Positions 9,964 to 19,993 of a stretch of DNA of 64,000 nucleotides are shown here, in pieces. Numbering within the stretch: the stretch's first letter is position 1; each line of letters begins with the position of its first letter. The notes beneath the pieces are model-generated. The model searched no databases and was not told where the DNA came from. It saw only the letters and a list, made by a program, of their open reading frames with translations. Source of the DNA: an uncultured Glaciecola sp. (GTDB lineage: Bacteria; Pseudomonadota; Gammaproteobacteria; Enterobacterales; Alteromonadaceae); the NCBI GenBank assembly GCA_947496235.1, contig CANMCE010000015.1:1-64000 (forward strand), read 5' to 3'. A program made the translations under genes and the position numbers.

Positions 9964-9990
9964 TAAAAAACCGCCATTCTTAGACGATAC
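9964..9990 (+). promoter_or_regulatory. Sigma-28 (FliA)-type promoter of the chemotaxis receptor
   Basis: TAAA (9964-9967), a 15-bp spacer, then GACGATAC (9983-9990), six of eight matches to the flagellar sigma-28 element GCCGATAA at the standard spacing. Transcription would begin near 10000, just upstream of the receptor gene. Chemoreceptors are typical FliA targets. The match was made by eye. Confidence 0.6.
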
Positions 9991-10085
9991 AAATATTAGT
10001 TGTGTCGAAAACAGCATCAATGCACGTTTACCAAGAGCTTCTTGTTCAAGCTTTACATCCTATGTTTACACTGGAACTTAATCAC

Positions 10086-12074
10086 ATGTCATTATTAGCA
10101 AAAGTTAAAGTATCCCAAGCCATTACAATCATAAGCGTGCTACCTGCTATCCTGCTGCTTATCACTGTGGGGGTTTTATGGACACATTACAATCAATACA
10201 TCAAAGAAAGACAACTTACGTCTGATGTCATTCTAGTATCTGATTTACTTGATGATATTGCACATAATCATGCGGTCGAAAGGGGTACTAGTGCGGGCTT
10301 TCTTGGTAGCCAAGGCATTAGTGGAAAGGAACAAATGTTAGCGGCCCGTCAAAAGGCTGATGCAGCACAACAAGCTCTTGTTAATTTTGATCCCAAACAA
10401 CTTAACGTATTTTCACCCCTGCACTTTTCAGAAATTAGAACCAATATTCTGGCCCTTTTGAAAGAAAAAGCCGTGATTCGTCAACAAATAGATGCACTCG
10501 ATGGTAAAGGTGCCTTTGCATATTACTCACATCTGAATCAGCAAGCATTAGACGCAATATTAAACATAGGAGCTAAACTGAGTGATGCTGATGCCAGCCA
10601 ATTATTCAATACTAACCTGAGTTTGTTATATTCAAAAGAACGCGCAGGCCAATACAGAGGCGCTTTAAACGGGGCTTTTAGTAGAGGCTCTATAAGCCTT
10701 AGACAAAGAATTCAAATCACCAATTACATTGATTTAGAAACAACTCAATTAAGGTTATTTTTATCTTGGGCCACACCTGAGTTGAAATCCACCTATGCAT
10801 CAATGGCTAAGGGAAGTCATTGGCAAGAAGTCGCCCAAGTGATTAATGAATTTGCCTCAAGTGAAGATTTAACCAATATTGCAGGTCCTTCCAATTGGTT
10901 TGCGATTGCCACAAAACGTATTCAAGACATTAAGAAATTAAGTGATATTACAAAATCAACATTGGTCACATTGTCCAATGAAAAAATTAGCGATGCCACT
11001 ATTACTAGAAATACGTTTTTGATCCTTTCTATAGTGTTGATTATCCCTGTAGTCTGGTTTGGTTTTAAAGTACGAAAGTCAATCACAACGAGAGTGAAAA
11101 ATATCAAAGATCTGCTAATCCAAATTTCAGTCAAAAAAGACTTTACACTTAGGTTGAACGACAACAGCGTAGATGAACTTTCAGAGATAGCTACCTGCTT
11201 AAATAAACACTTGGATGACATCAGTGATTGCATGAAAACCATAAAAGCCAATACCTTTACATCCAATGATTCTCTAAAACAAATATACGAAGCGAGCAAT
11301 ACTGTTGTATCAGAGGCGGAAATTCAACGCAATCAAACCACTGAAATGGTGACAGCTATAGAGCAATTATCAACATCATCAGTGTCTATTTCTGCCGATA
11401 TGAATAATTCAGCAATGGTCACCAGTGAATTGACCAAAGCAGGTGAAGTGAGTCACAACAAAATACGCGAAATTACAGATTCTATTACTATGCTTGAAAG
11501 TGAAATTGGTGTTTCCAGTAGTGTGGTTGAAGAGGTTGCTGCCAACACAAGTGAAATTAGCAGCATATTACAGACCATTGAATCTATAGCTGAACAAACC
11601 AATTTATTAGCATTAAATGCAGCTATTGAAGCTGCCCGGGCAGGTGAGCAAGGTAGAGGCTTCGCTGTGGTAGCTGATGAAGTGCGAGTTTTAGCAAAAC
11701 GTACTCAGGACTCTACTGAAGAAATCAATCAAATGATCGAAAAACTAGTGGGTAGCGCTCAAAAAGCTTCGACGAATATGCGCCGTTGTTTGGAATTAAC
11801 CAAAAGTTCTACAGTTAATGTTTCAGAAAACAAACAGAACGTAGATAAGTTATTCACCAATATTGAAGCGCTTAACCAATCCATTAACTCGGTAGCTATG
11901 GCGGTTGAAGAACAATCTGCGGTCACTGTTCAGATTAAATCTGGCATTTTGCAAGTTGATAGTGGCGCTGAACATATGCTCAACGCCAGTAACACCAACA
12001 ACACAGCAGTCAAAAGTGTCAATGAGATATTTAAACAAATGCTGGGAAATATAAACAAATTTAAAGTGAGTTAA
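10086..12074 (+). CDS. Methyl-accepting chemotaxis protein with NIT-type sensor
   Basis: About 662 residues from the ATG at 10086 (GGAAC upstream); the GTG at 10002 would sit at the predicted transcription start and is less likely. First membrane helix about 11-31. The periplasmic region of about 275 residues has the NIT pattern ([15 protein letters not shown] near residue 62, and a second ER-containing [16 protein letters not shown]). NIT domains are known nitrate/nitrite sensors, but the ligand here is not shown. Second helix about 309-328, then HAMP, then the signalling hairpin with the invariant tip [20 protein letters not shown] at about 504-523. There is no CheR/CheB pentapeptide at the C-terminus. 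Transcribed from a FliA-like promoter; its stop overlaps the convergent rlmB by 4 bp. Confidence 0.93.
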   Translation: MSLLAKVKVSQAITIISVLPAILLLITVGVLWTHYNQYIKERQLTSDVILVSDLLDDIAHNHAVERGTSAGFLGSQGISGKEQMLAARQKADAAQQALVNFDPKQLNVFSPLHFSEIRTNILALLKEKAVIRQQIDALDGKGAFAYYSHLNQQALDAILNIGAKLSDADASQLFNTNLSLLYSKERAGQYRGALNGAFSRGSISLRQRIQITNYIDLETTQLRLFLSWATPELKSTYASMAKGSHWQEVAQVINEFASSEDLTNIAGPSNWFAIATKRIQDIKKLSDITKSTLVTLSNEKISDATITRNTFLILSIVLIIPVVWFGFKVRKSITTRVKNIKDLLIQISVKKDFTLRLNDNSVDELSEIATCLNKHLDDISDCMKTIKANTFTSNDSLKQIYEASNTVVSEAEIQRNQTTEMVTAIEQLSTSSVSISADMNNSAMVTSELTKAGEVSHNKIREITDSITMLESEIGVSSSVVEEVAANTSEISSILQTIESIAEQTNLLALNAAIEAARAGEQGRGFAVVADEVRVLAKRTQDSTEEINQMIEKLVGSAQKASTNMRRCLELTKSSTVNVSENKQNVDKLFTNIEALNQSINSVAMAVEEQSAVTVQIKSGILQVDSGAEHMLNASNTNNTAVKSVNEIFKQMLGNINKFKVS

Positions 12075-12820
12075 TTCGCTAAACGTTGCTGTCTACCAAT
12101 TTCGTACAAGCAAATGCCCGTGGCCACAGACACGTTCAGACTTGATACTGAACCCGCCATGGGCAGTTTGACTAACTGATCACAGGTTTCTCGGGTCAAA
12201 CGTCGCATGCCCTTACCTTCTGCGCCCATCACCAACGCAATCTTGCCACTGATGTTTTCTTCATACAACGAATGCGAAGCTTCACCAGCTGTTCCTATGA
12301 TCCAGACCCCTTCTTGTTGCATCATTTTAAGGGTTCTAGCAAGGTTAGTAACCTGAATAAGTGGCACTACTTCAGCGGCACCGCACGCTACTTTTCGTAC
12401 TGTTGGAGTTAGATTCGCTGATTTATCTTTAGGTACAATCACTGCTTTAACCCCAGCAGCGTCTGCTGTTCGCAAACAAGCCCCTAAATTATGCGGGTCT
12501 GTTACACCATCCAGCACTAAGTACAAACTGGATGAGGCAGTTTGTTCCAGCAGTCCTTTGAGGTCATTTTCATCTAACACTCGAGCAGGCTTAGCTCGCG
12601 CAAGCACACCTTGATGTTGTTCACCCTTTGCTTTGTCATCCAAGGTTTTACGATGACAAAAATTTATCGCTATGCCATGTTTGCGCGCTTGATTAACGAT
12701 TTGATGCAATCGTTCTTCGTCTCTGCCTTTAGCAATAAAAATTTCTAATACACGCTCTGGCTCATTTGCAAGTACTGCCGCCAAGGCATGAATACCATAT
12801 ACATTTTCAGTTTGGGCCAC
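12071..12820 (-). CDS. rlmB: 23S rRNA (guanosine-2'-O-)-methyltransferase RlmB
   Basis: 249 residues. Methylates the 2'-OH of G2251 in the 23S P-loop using S-adenosylmethionine. It has the N-terminal substrate-binding domain (about 1-75) and a C-terminal SpoU/TrmH knot domain. The three SpoU motifs are visible: N111-LGACLR117, GAEGKG (199-204) and [10 protein letters not shown] (226-235). It lies 6 bp downstream of rnr, the same rnr-rlmB pair as in E. coli. Confidence 0.95.
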   Translation of the reverse strand: MAQTENVYGIHALAAVLANEPERVLEIFIAKGRDEERLHQIVNQARKHGIAINFCHRKTLDDKAKGEQHQGVLARAKPARVLDENDLKGLLEQTASSSLYLVLDGVTDPHNLGACLRTADAAGVKAVIVPKDKSANLTPTVRKVACGAAEVVPLIQVTNLARTLKMMQQEGVWIIGTAGEASHSLYEENISGKIALVMGAEGKGMRRLTRETCDQLVKLPMAGSVSSLNVSVATGICLYEIGRQQRLAN

Positions 12821-12826
12821 TAAGGG

Positions 12827-15184
12827 TTATCTCCGCTTTTTCGATTTGTTACGCGAACCTTTGTTCCGCTTAGCACTCGGACCGGCTCTTTTACGACTAT
12901 TAGGTTTTGATTTGTTTGCTGTCGGCTTCTCTTTAGACCCTTTGGACTCTGACTTGGATTCTTGAGCTCGACTTTTTGTTTTTTTACTTTTTGTCTTCTT
13001 AGCACCTGCTGGTTGATCTTTTAATATAAGATCTATTTTGCGTTCGTCCAGATTGACAGCTGCCACTCTAACAACCAAGGGATCACCTAAGCGATAGGTT
13101 AATCCTGTATGCTCACCAACCAAACATTGCTTAACATCATCATAATGATAATAATCAGAGGCCAAAGAGGTAATATGAATCAAACCATCTATGTGATATT
13201 CAGTTAACCGAACAAATAAACCGAAATTTGTGACTGATGCGACCACACCTTCAAATACATCACCAATGTGGGCAAGCATAAATTCACATTTTAGCCAATC
13301 GGCTACATCTCGAGTAGCATCATCGGCCCGACGTTCCGTCATTGAACATTGTTCGCCAAGTTGCTCTATTTCTTCTTCAGTGTAGGCTTTTGCTCCAGTG
13401 GTAATTTTCTGGCCTTGTTGTTTATCTATAATTGCTTTTATCGCCCTATGCACCACCAAATCAGGATAGCGGCGAATCGGCGAAGTGAAGTGTGCATAGG
13501 CATGCAATGACAATCCAAAATGTCCTATGTTTGCACCGTCATAAATGGCTTGTTTCATCGATCTTAACAGCATGGTTTGAATTAACTCGCTGTCAGGTCT
13601 TTGTTTGGTTTTATTAATCACCTGAGTAAAGTCTTGAGGCTGCGGAGAATCTGAAAACGTCACTGGCACACCAATCTCGCGTAAATACTGTTTAAAGGTA
13701 GATAATCTATCTTCATCCGGCGAGTCGTGTACTCTAAATAATGCTTCAGCATGATTATCTTCAATATATCTAGCTGCACAAACATTGGCCGCTATCATAC
13801 ATTCTTCAATAACTTTGTGGGCGTCATTTCTTACTAAAGGCACTATATGTTCAATTTTGCGTTGGGCATTAAACACGAATTTGGTTTCCTGAGTTTCAAA
13901 TTCAATCGCCCCTCGTCCCGCTCGCGCAACCTTTAATACTTTGAATAAATCATAGAGATTTTCTAGATCTGGGACTAGAGTGCTATAGCGCTCCCGCATA
14001 GCCTCATCACCTTCCAAGATTTGCCAAACTTTATTGTAGGTTAATCTTGCATGAGAACACATTACTGCCTGATAAAATTGAAATTCGCCTATTTGCCCTC
14101 TGGCATCTATAGTCATCTCGCAAACCATGCAAAGTCGATCCACTTGTGGATTAAGTGAACAAAGACCATTAGACAAGACCTCAGGTAGCATAGGAATTAC
14201 CTGTTCAGGAAAATAAACCGAGTTCCCACGTTTAATAGCTTCAGTATCTAGGGCTGTGCCTGGTCTTACATAGCTGCTAACATCAGCGATAGCAACCCAA
14301 AGCTGAAAACCACCCTCTTCCAATGGACGACAATAAACTGCGTCATCAAAATCACGAGCGTCTTCGCCATCTATAGTAACTAAAGGTAACTGCCGTAAAT
14401 CTATACGCCCTTGTTTCGCTTCCTCTGCCACTTCTTCTGTCAATTGCTCAACAGAGCTAAGCACTGATTTTGGCCACACATGGGGAATATCGAAATTACG
14501 GACTGCTGTTTCAATTTCCATCCCTGGCGCCATGTGCTCACCTAGCACTTCGACAATTTTTCCTATGGCATTGATATGTCGTCTTGGGCGTTGGGTTATG
14601 ACCACTACCACTACACTGCCCTGTTTCGCTTGCATATCACAATCGGGTGGAATGACAATTTCATGACAAATTCTGTTGTCATCAGGTATCACTAAACTTG
14701 TGCCATATTCAGTATAAAAACGTCCTACTATAGGATCTTTTCTCGGTTCAACTACGCGATTGACTCGAAACTCCGTTCGACCGCGTCTATCTTCACCTAG
14801 AGTTATACCTTCTACAATATCGTCATGTAAAAGAGACGCCATTTGATGTACGGGGATAAAATAATCTTTTTCGGTCAAAGAGTGTTTAAGGAAACCATAA
14901 CCATCGCGATGCCCGATGACTTTACCTTTTACTAATTCTTCTTGGCGCTGAAGTTGGTATTTTTTTTCGCGAGTAAATTTTACTTGTCCTTCTCGCTCCA
15001 TGGCGCGTAAACGTCGTTGGATACCGACGCGACTGGATTCGTCATTAGCATCAACTAGCTGACAAATTTCCAGAAAGCTTAACGACTTTTTGGCTTTTGC
15101 CAAAACCGTCATCAGATGCTCTCGACTAGCGACTGGATTATCGTATTTTTCTTTCTCACGATGGTAGTGAGGATCTTTACTCAT
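12827..15184 (-). CDS. rnr: Ribonuclease R
   Basis: 785 residues, a 3'-5' exoribonuclease that can degrade structured RNA. It has an N-terminal winged-helix domain (about 20-80), two cold-shock RNA-binding domains (about 85-240), the RNB catalytic domain with the metal-binding acidic cluster TIDGEDARDFDD (270-281), and an S1 domain (about 650-735). The last 50 residues are a Lys/Arg/Ser tail, as in E. coli RNase R, where the tail affects unwinding and stability. It is probably co-transcribed with rlmB. Confidence 0.97.
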   Translation of the reverse strand: MSKDPHYHREKEKYDNPVASREHLMTVLAKAKKSLSFLEICQLVDANDESSRVGIQRRLRAMEREGQVKFTREKKYQLQRQEELVKGKVIGHRDGYGFLKHSLTEKDYFIPVHQMASLLHDDIVEGITLGEDRRGRTEFRVNRVVEPRKDPIVGRFYTEYGTSLVIPDDNRICHEIVIPPDCDMQAKQGSVVVVVITQRPRRHINAIGKIVEVLGEHMAPGMEIETAVRNFDIPHVWPKSVLSSVEQLTEEVAEEAKQGRIDLRQLPLVTIDGEDARDFDDAVYCRPLEEGGFQLWVAIADVSSYVRPGTALDTEAIKRGNSVYFPEQVIPMLPEVLSNGLCSLNPQVDRLCMVCEMTIDARGQIGEFQFYQAVMCSHARLTYNKVWQILEGDEAMRERYSTLVPDLENLYDLFKVLKVARAGRGAIEFETQETKFVFNAQRKIEHIVPLVRNDAHKVIEECMIAANVCAARYIEDNHAEALFRVHDSPDEDRLSTFKQYLREIGVPVTFSDSPQPQDFTQVINKTKQRPDSELIQTMLLRSMKQAIYDGANIGHFGLSLHAYAHFTSPIRRYPDLVVHRAIKAIIDKQQGQKITTGAKAYTEEEIEQLGEQCSMTERRADDATRDVADWLKCEFMLAHIGDVFEGVVASVTNFGLFVRLTEYHIDGLIHITSLASDYYHYDDVKQCLVGEHTGLTYRLGDPLVVRVAAVNLDERKIDLILKDQPAGAKKTKSKKTKSRAQESKSESKGSKEKPTANKSKPNSRKRAGPSAKRNKGSRNKSKKRR

Positions 15185-15289
15185 TATGGTATTTGCACGT
15201 GTATATTATTGATCTGTTAATCATAATACAGTAATGCAGATAAAAATGTGTGACTTAATTTACGCCCTATAAGAAATTATTAATTGGCG

Positions 15290-15910
15290 TTAATTGACTA
15301 GAGGTTTTCTGGCATTGCGCACTGCTTTTGGATGCATTAGCGCTTCTAATTCATTCATGTACATGGCAATTTCTTGATGTTTTTTCTTGTCATCTGTTAC
15401 AGAGTTGTATAACCAGTGATACAAGTCTTCAAAGTCGTAGGGACTGCCATATCCATCTATAAAAAGTTTCGCCAGCTGCAGTTGTGCTTTTATGCTGCCT
15501 AAGGCTGATGCTTCTCTTAAAAATATTACCGCTTGCTTTTTATCTTCTTGTACCAAGGTTCCGTTGCTGTAGTACCGCCCCAACTGCTCCAGTGCCGCAG
15601 CTAAGCCTTGGTTTGCGGCTTGACGCATAAAATACACACCTTGTTCGGGCTCAGCGTCAATACAGACTCCCCATGCTAACATATCCCCCCACAGAAATTG
15701 ATAAGCAGGAATTTGCATTATTTCTGCACGGGCTTCAATGTCCTGGACTAGCTGACATCTGTCTTCAACTACCCGCTCTAAATGTTTATTTTGATTTATT
15801 AGCGTAATAAGCTCATCTTGAGAATACACTTGCACCGCTTCTAATTGCTGCGCATGTACAGAAATCACTGTAAACAGGAGTGCTAACATTGCCACTGTTT
15901 GTTTAATCAA
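15290..15910 (-). CDS. Exported Sel1-repeat protein
   Basis: About 206 residues from a TTG at 15910, chosen because GGGAG lies 6 nt upstream and the product then begins with a compact signal peptide (about 1-20, ending VHAQ). A longer form starting at 15967 is possible. The mature part has two or three Sel1-like TPR repeats (AANQGLAAALEQLGRYYSNG and ASALGSIKAQLQLAKLFIDG are the core helices). Such repeats usually mediate protein contacts. Two Cys residues (in DRCQ and GVCID) may form a disulfide in the periplasm. It lies upstream of rnr on the same strand, with 105 bp between them; no specific partner is indicated. Confidence 0.75.
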   Translation of the reverse strand: MIKQTVAMLALLFTVISVHAQQLEAVQVYSQDELITLINQNKHLERVVEDRCQLVQDIEARAEIMQIPAYQFLWGDMLAWGVCIDAEPEQGVYFMRQAANQGLAAALEQLGRYYSNGTLVQEDKKQAVIFLREASALGSIKAQLQLAKLFIDGYGSPYDFEDLYHWLYNSVTDDKKKHQEIAMYMNELEALMHPKAVRNARKPLVN

Positions 15911-16159
15911 AATATGCTCCCATGAAAATACGTTTAATATTTTATTTGTTATCGGCAATGAAGCCAAAGACTCGAATAAAAATCTTATGGATCTTGAATA
16001 ACTAAATTCATTTTACACCTAAGTTTGGATTGACATTGGCGTTTAACAGCCCGCAGAATAGAATAGCCTTTGTTGGTAAGTTCCTCTCACATAGAACAGA
16101 TTTTACCTAAGCTAGTTAGCGAAGAGCGGTTTATCAGTATCAGAAACTAAGGATTGTAG

Positions 16160-17611
16160 ATGGAAGCTACAACTTCAAGGATAAAATGGCAGTGTGTTGC
16201 GCTGTTTTTATTGACTGTGGCTATTATCGTCATTGGTAGGCAAATGCATGGGGCTCCCACTATCCTAGGCGATGATATGTGGGGCACTACAGCTGTGCTA
16301 GGCAATCCTTATGAAGTTGTTGTATTTACACTTCGCTGGGATTTACATCCGCCCTTTTATTATATGCTGCTAGATCTTTGGGCTATTGTCAGCAAATCTG
16401 ACACTTGGTTGAGCTTAAGTTCAACTGTAACCCACGCAACACTCGTGAGCTTCGTATATTGGTATGTTGTAAGAGTTCGCAAGAATTTCTTCGGTGCCGT
16501 TATCGCCGCGACTTTGACCTTTTGCTCTCCATTATTATTAGAATACAGTGCACAAATAAGGATGTATCCGTTAATTGCACTAATATCGTTTTTTTTATTT
16601 TATTTAATCGAGGAACACGCTAAGGGAAAAAGTAGCGTATTGAAATGGATATTCTTATTAGAAATTTTACTCGTTTACACCCATGCCATTGGTCTACTTT
16701 TTGTTTTTTCTCATTTTTGCTTCGGTGCTTATTTAGTTATCAAAAACAAAAATAATCTGATTAAGTGGGTCTTGTTACATGCCTTACTATTTGTGTTTTC
16801 TTTGCCCGCAATTGCCAATTCTTTAGTACGTTCAGTCAGTCATACTAAACTTCCCAGTTTTGAACAAACATTAGGGGCTGTCGGGAATATGTTTGCTTCT
16901 GGACCTGTTTACGCGGTCATTATTCCCATATTGATAATGCTCTGGGCACTAGCTTATAAAAACCACCGCGCCATAATCTTGTGTTATTTATTTACTCCTA
17001 TTTTAATTTACTCGGCAATCTCGCTGTTAATGAAACCCATGTGGTTAGATCGAAATTTCATTTTTGCAATACCTATGTTGTCAATTACCTTGGGTGTGTT
17101 TTTGACTAAGTTCAAAGTCAATAGATTGCTAATGATGGTGCTCTTGGTTGTATTGTCGGTGAATAACTTTTCTCATTGGAAAATTAAAGACTACGCCGCT
17201 GCTTCAAATAGTTTTGACCAAGTGATTGCTTTTCTAAATAGCCGAATTGCCGCTAGCGAACAGAAAATTTGTATTATTTCTGCCGATAAGATGAGTACCT
17301 TCTGGACCTTAGAGCGTTATTTAGTGGGTACAGATTGGGGGAATCCGATGGAAGTGCAGCCTCCATTGAACGAACGATGGGGTCAGTTAAAACAACACCT
17401 TCCATCTCCCGTACCTGAAATCTTGATGTTAAAAAACACTGTTAACTACACAGAATCTCAAAATTTGATAATTGCTTCCGGTTACGCCAAACGCTGTGAA
17501 GCAGAAGCCTCAGCGGCTACTTATTACGTTACTATAGCATCAGACGAATCTTACCCAGAAAAAACACAAGTATTTGCAAATAATACTTGGAAGGTTTTGT
17601 TGTTGAAATAG
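16160..17611 (+). CDS. Polytopic membrane protein, GT39/ArnT-like glycosyltransferase
   Basis: 483 residues with about ten predicted membrane helices and a C-terminal soluble part of about 130 residues. After the first helix comes a loop with an acidic pair (LGDDMW) and then RWDLHPPFYYMLLDLW, which resembles the D-x-HPP-xYY motif of GT-C glycosyltransferases of the ArnT/PMT type that use lipid-linked sugars. Donor and acceptor cannot be told. RBS AAGGA lies upstream. The gene stands alone; it ends at a small hairpin. A role in modifying envelope glycans or proteins is inferred only from the fold. Confidence 0.7.
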   Translation: MEATTSRIKWQCVALFLLTVAIIVIGRQMHGAPTILGDDMWGTTAVLGNPYEVVVFTLRWDLHPPFYYMLLDLWAIVSKSDTWLSLSSTVTHATLVSFVYWYVVRVRKNFFGAVIAATLTFCSPLLLEYSAQIRMYPLIALISFFLFYLIEEHAKGKSSVLKWIFLLEILLVYTHAIGLLFVFSHFCFGAYLVIKNKNNLIKWVLLHALLFVFSLPAIANSLVRSVSHTKLPSFEQTLGAVGNMFASGPVYAVIIPILIMLWALAYKNHRAIILCYLFTPILIYSAISLLMKPMWLDRNFIFAIPMLSITLGVFLTKFKVNRLLMMVLLVVLSVNNFSHWKIKDYAAASNSFDQVIAFLNSRIAASEQKICIISADKMSTFWTLERYLVGTDWGNPMEVQPPLNERWGQLKQHLPSPVPEILMLKNTVNYTESQNLIIASGYAKRCEAEASAATYYVTIASDESYPEKTQVFANNTWKVLLLK

Positions 17612-17631
17612 CACCTGCATAAAGGCAGGTG
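17612..17631 (+). terminator. Weak terminator hairpin
   Basis: CACCTGC-ataaag-GCAGGTG followed by TTATTTGATTTT, right after the stop codon at 17611. The U run is interrupted, so termination efficiency is uncertain. Confidence 0.5.
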
Positions 17632-17798
17632 TTATTTGATTTTAATTCTCAACCTTTAATAACTTCCTTAAATTTTCGGCTTCAAATTTGCAAAAACTTC
17701 CCTATTAATTAAATTTTTCATATTGTTTTCATTAAGTTACAAATATTACCGTACAAACTCAATGAAAATTTTACCGATGATTGAGTAAGGGTTACGCA

Positions 17799-19991
17799 AT
17801 GCAGAATAAAAATACCATATTTAACAAAGGTGAAAATTGTACAACTACAACTACCGCTCGTTATGCTGCGCCTATAGTCGATTGTGCCAATTACTATCGC
17901 GCACTACACGAAGCTATTGCGAATGCAAAGCGCTCAATATTCATTGTAGGCTGGGACATAGATTCTAGAATCCGTCTATTGAGAGGAGATGAGGAAAAAG
18001 AATCCGAATTACCCTCCGTTATTAGTGATCTCATAGCGTTAAAAGCGCAAGAAAACCCCGAATTAGACGTACACTTGCTTCGCTGGGACTCCTCATTAGC
18101 ATTTTTTGGCATGCGTGAAGTTTGGGCCAAAGAAGTTTGGGACGAAAAAACCCCTGACAATGTTAAAACAATATTAGATAGCAGTATTCCCATGGGCGGA
18201 AGCCAACATCAGAAAATCGTGATTATTGATGATGAACTTGCCTTTGCTGGCGGTATGGATGTCGCTATGCATCGCTGGGATACTAGAGAACATAAAGTGG
18301 AACATCCGGAGCGAGACGATGGTGATGGGAATTATGGTCCTTTCCACGACGTTCAGGTCGCGCTTTCTGGGAAAATTGTATCAGAACTATCCAAACTGGT
18401 GCGTTGGCGCTGGAACCGCTTGGTCGAAGATGAACAAAGAGTGACTGAAGCAATCGTCGATGTTGATGAAGATAGCTTACCCGCTACCTGGCCAAAATCG
18501 GTTGATCCAATCTTTGAAAATATTGACTGCGCAGTCGCGCAGACCATACCTTTTATGGACGACCAAGAACCGGTGCAAGAAGTTAGGAAAATGCTATTAG
18601 GCCTTATCGAACGAGCTGAAAAGTTTGTTTATATCGAAAACCAATTTGCTAATCGTGGGGAAATAGCAGAAGCATTAAATAAACGTCTAAAAGAAAAGCC
18701 TAAACTAAAGGTATTGGTGTTTAGCTCGTATGAACCTAAAGGAACAGTTGAATGCGAAGCTTACTGGGCCGGTCGAATTGATTTTAAAAACATTTTAGAG
18801 AATGGGATTGAAAAAGAGCGAATTTTAATGGCTTACTCTTCTTCTACTAATGCTGATGGTTTAGCTGGTCACAAACGAGTGCATGCGAAAGTAACCGTCA
18901 TTGACGATGAGTATTTTGTGATTGGGTCTTCAAACTTGAGTAATAGGTCCATGTCCTTGGACACCGAATGCGACATAGTGTTTCAAGCAAAAACTCAAGC
19001 ACATAAAGATAAAGTTCGTTGGTTTAGAAATGATTTAATCAGTGAACATTCAGGTTGGTCAGTAGATGAAGTTCAAGAATTCATTGAAGCGGATGACACC
19101 TTTGAGCAACTAAAACAGTGTAAAGAGAAATACTCTTACTGCTTAAAAGAAGCCCACGATCAAGATTTTACTGACCAAGAATTACAATCAATTGTAACCC
19201 CTTTCGGTGATCCTCAGGAGCCTATTGTGCCATATATTTCACTACCCGGTGGAAGAAAGTTTTATCTGCCCAATCCAAGTAAAAGAACACTCATATATAC
19301 CGCAGTCGCCTTTGTTATTGCTTTGTTAGTGGGCGGAGGATATTTATTAAGTCAACACGTTGACTGGATGAATCAAGAATATCTAAAAGAAACTCTGACC
19401 TCGGTAAGAGAAAGTCCTTGGGCCATATTTTATGTGGCTGGAATTTACGTCGTCGCTGGACTCTTATTCTTTCCTGTCACAGTGCTCTCATTGGCGGTTG
19501 CCATGGTATTCGGAGCCGTCTGGGGCGTTGTATACGGGATGGCAGGTATCATCTGTTCAACTACCCTATTGTTTTTAATCGGTAAGGTGATGGGAGACAA
19601 TGGACTGCGTAAGTTGGCTGGTCCTAAGATTAATAAGATTGACAAAAAATTTGCCGAAAACGGTGTTTTTGGCGTCGCTGTCCTGCGAAATATTCCGGTC
19701 GCACCTTTCAGCTTAGTTAATTTGGTGGCTGGTATTTCCTCAATCAAACTTGTTTCGTTTTTGTTGGGTACTTTTTTCGGTATGTTGCCAATGTTGATCG
19801 TCAAAGCAGTTGTCGGCGGCTCCCTTGCTGATATTTTCAGAGATCCAAATCCTAAGCATATTGCATTTTTAGTTGGCGGATTAGTTGCCTGGTTAGGACT
19901 AGCATATGGTTCACAGAAGTTGATGACTTGGTGGCAAAATAGAAACACCGATGAAGCGCAGCAGCCTGACGCAATAAATCAAGGCGCCTAA
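17799..19991 (+). CDS. Phospholipase D / cardiolipin synthase-like protein fused to a VTT (DedA-like) membrane domain
   Basis: About 730 residues from the ATG at 17799 with TAAGG upstream. The N-terminal 460 residues hold two PLD half-sites: H137-Q-K139 followed by DDELAFAGGMD, and H362-A-K364 followed by DDEYFVIGSSNLSNRS. This is the architecture of ClsB-type phosphatidyltransferases, although phospholipase activity is also possible. Residues from about 490 form a TVP38/TMEM64 (VTT) domain with six predicted membrane segments and the FFPVTVLSLAVAMVFGAVWG and RNIPVAPFSLVNLVAGISS motifs. VTT proteins are often lipid scramblases or transporters, so the fusion could make or cut a phospholipid and flip it. 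It is followed after 2 bp by an endonuclease/exonuclease/phosphatase gene, as in the E. coli clsB-ybhP pair. Confidence 0.88.
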   Translation: MQNKNTIFNKGENCTTTTTARYAAPIVDCANYYRALHEAIANAKRSIFIVGWDIDSRIRLLRGDEEKESELPSVISDLIALKAQENPELDVHLLRWDSSLAFFGMREVWAKEVWDEKTPDNVKTILDSSIPMGGSQHQKIVIIDDELAFAGGMDVAMHRWDTREHKVEHPERDDGDGNYGPFHDVQVALSGKIVSELSKLVRWRWNRLVEDEQRVTEAIVDVDEDSLPATWPKSVDPIFENIDCAVAQTIPFMDDQEPVQEVRKMLLGLIERAEKFVYIENQFANRGEIAEALNKRLKEKPKLKVLVFSSYEPKGTVECEAYWAGRIDFKNILENGIEKERILMAYSSSTNADGLAGHKRVHAKVTVIDDEYFVIGSSNLSNRSMSLDTECDIVFQAKTQAHKDKVRWFRNDLISEHSGWSVDEVQEFIEADDTFEQLKQCKEKYSYCLKEAHDQDFTDQELQSIVTPFGDPQEPIVPYISLPGGRKFYLPNPSKRTLIYTAVAFVIALLVGGGYLLSQHVDWMNQEYLKETLTSVRESPWAIFYVAGIYVVAGLLFFPVTVLSLAVAMVFGAVWGVVYGMAGIICSTTLLFLIGKVMGDNGLRKLAGPKINKIDKKFAENGVFGVAVLRNIPVAPFSLVNLVAGISSIKLVSFLLGTFFGMLPMLIVKAVVGGSLADIFRDPNPKHIAFLVGGLVAWLGLAYGSQKLMTWWQNRNTDEAQQPDAINQGA

Positions 19992-19993
19992 AG

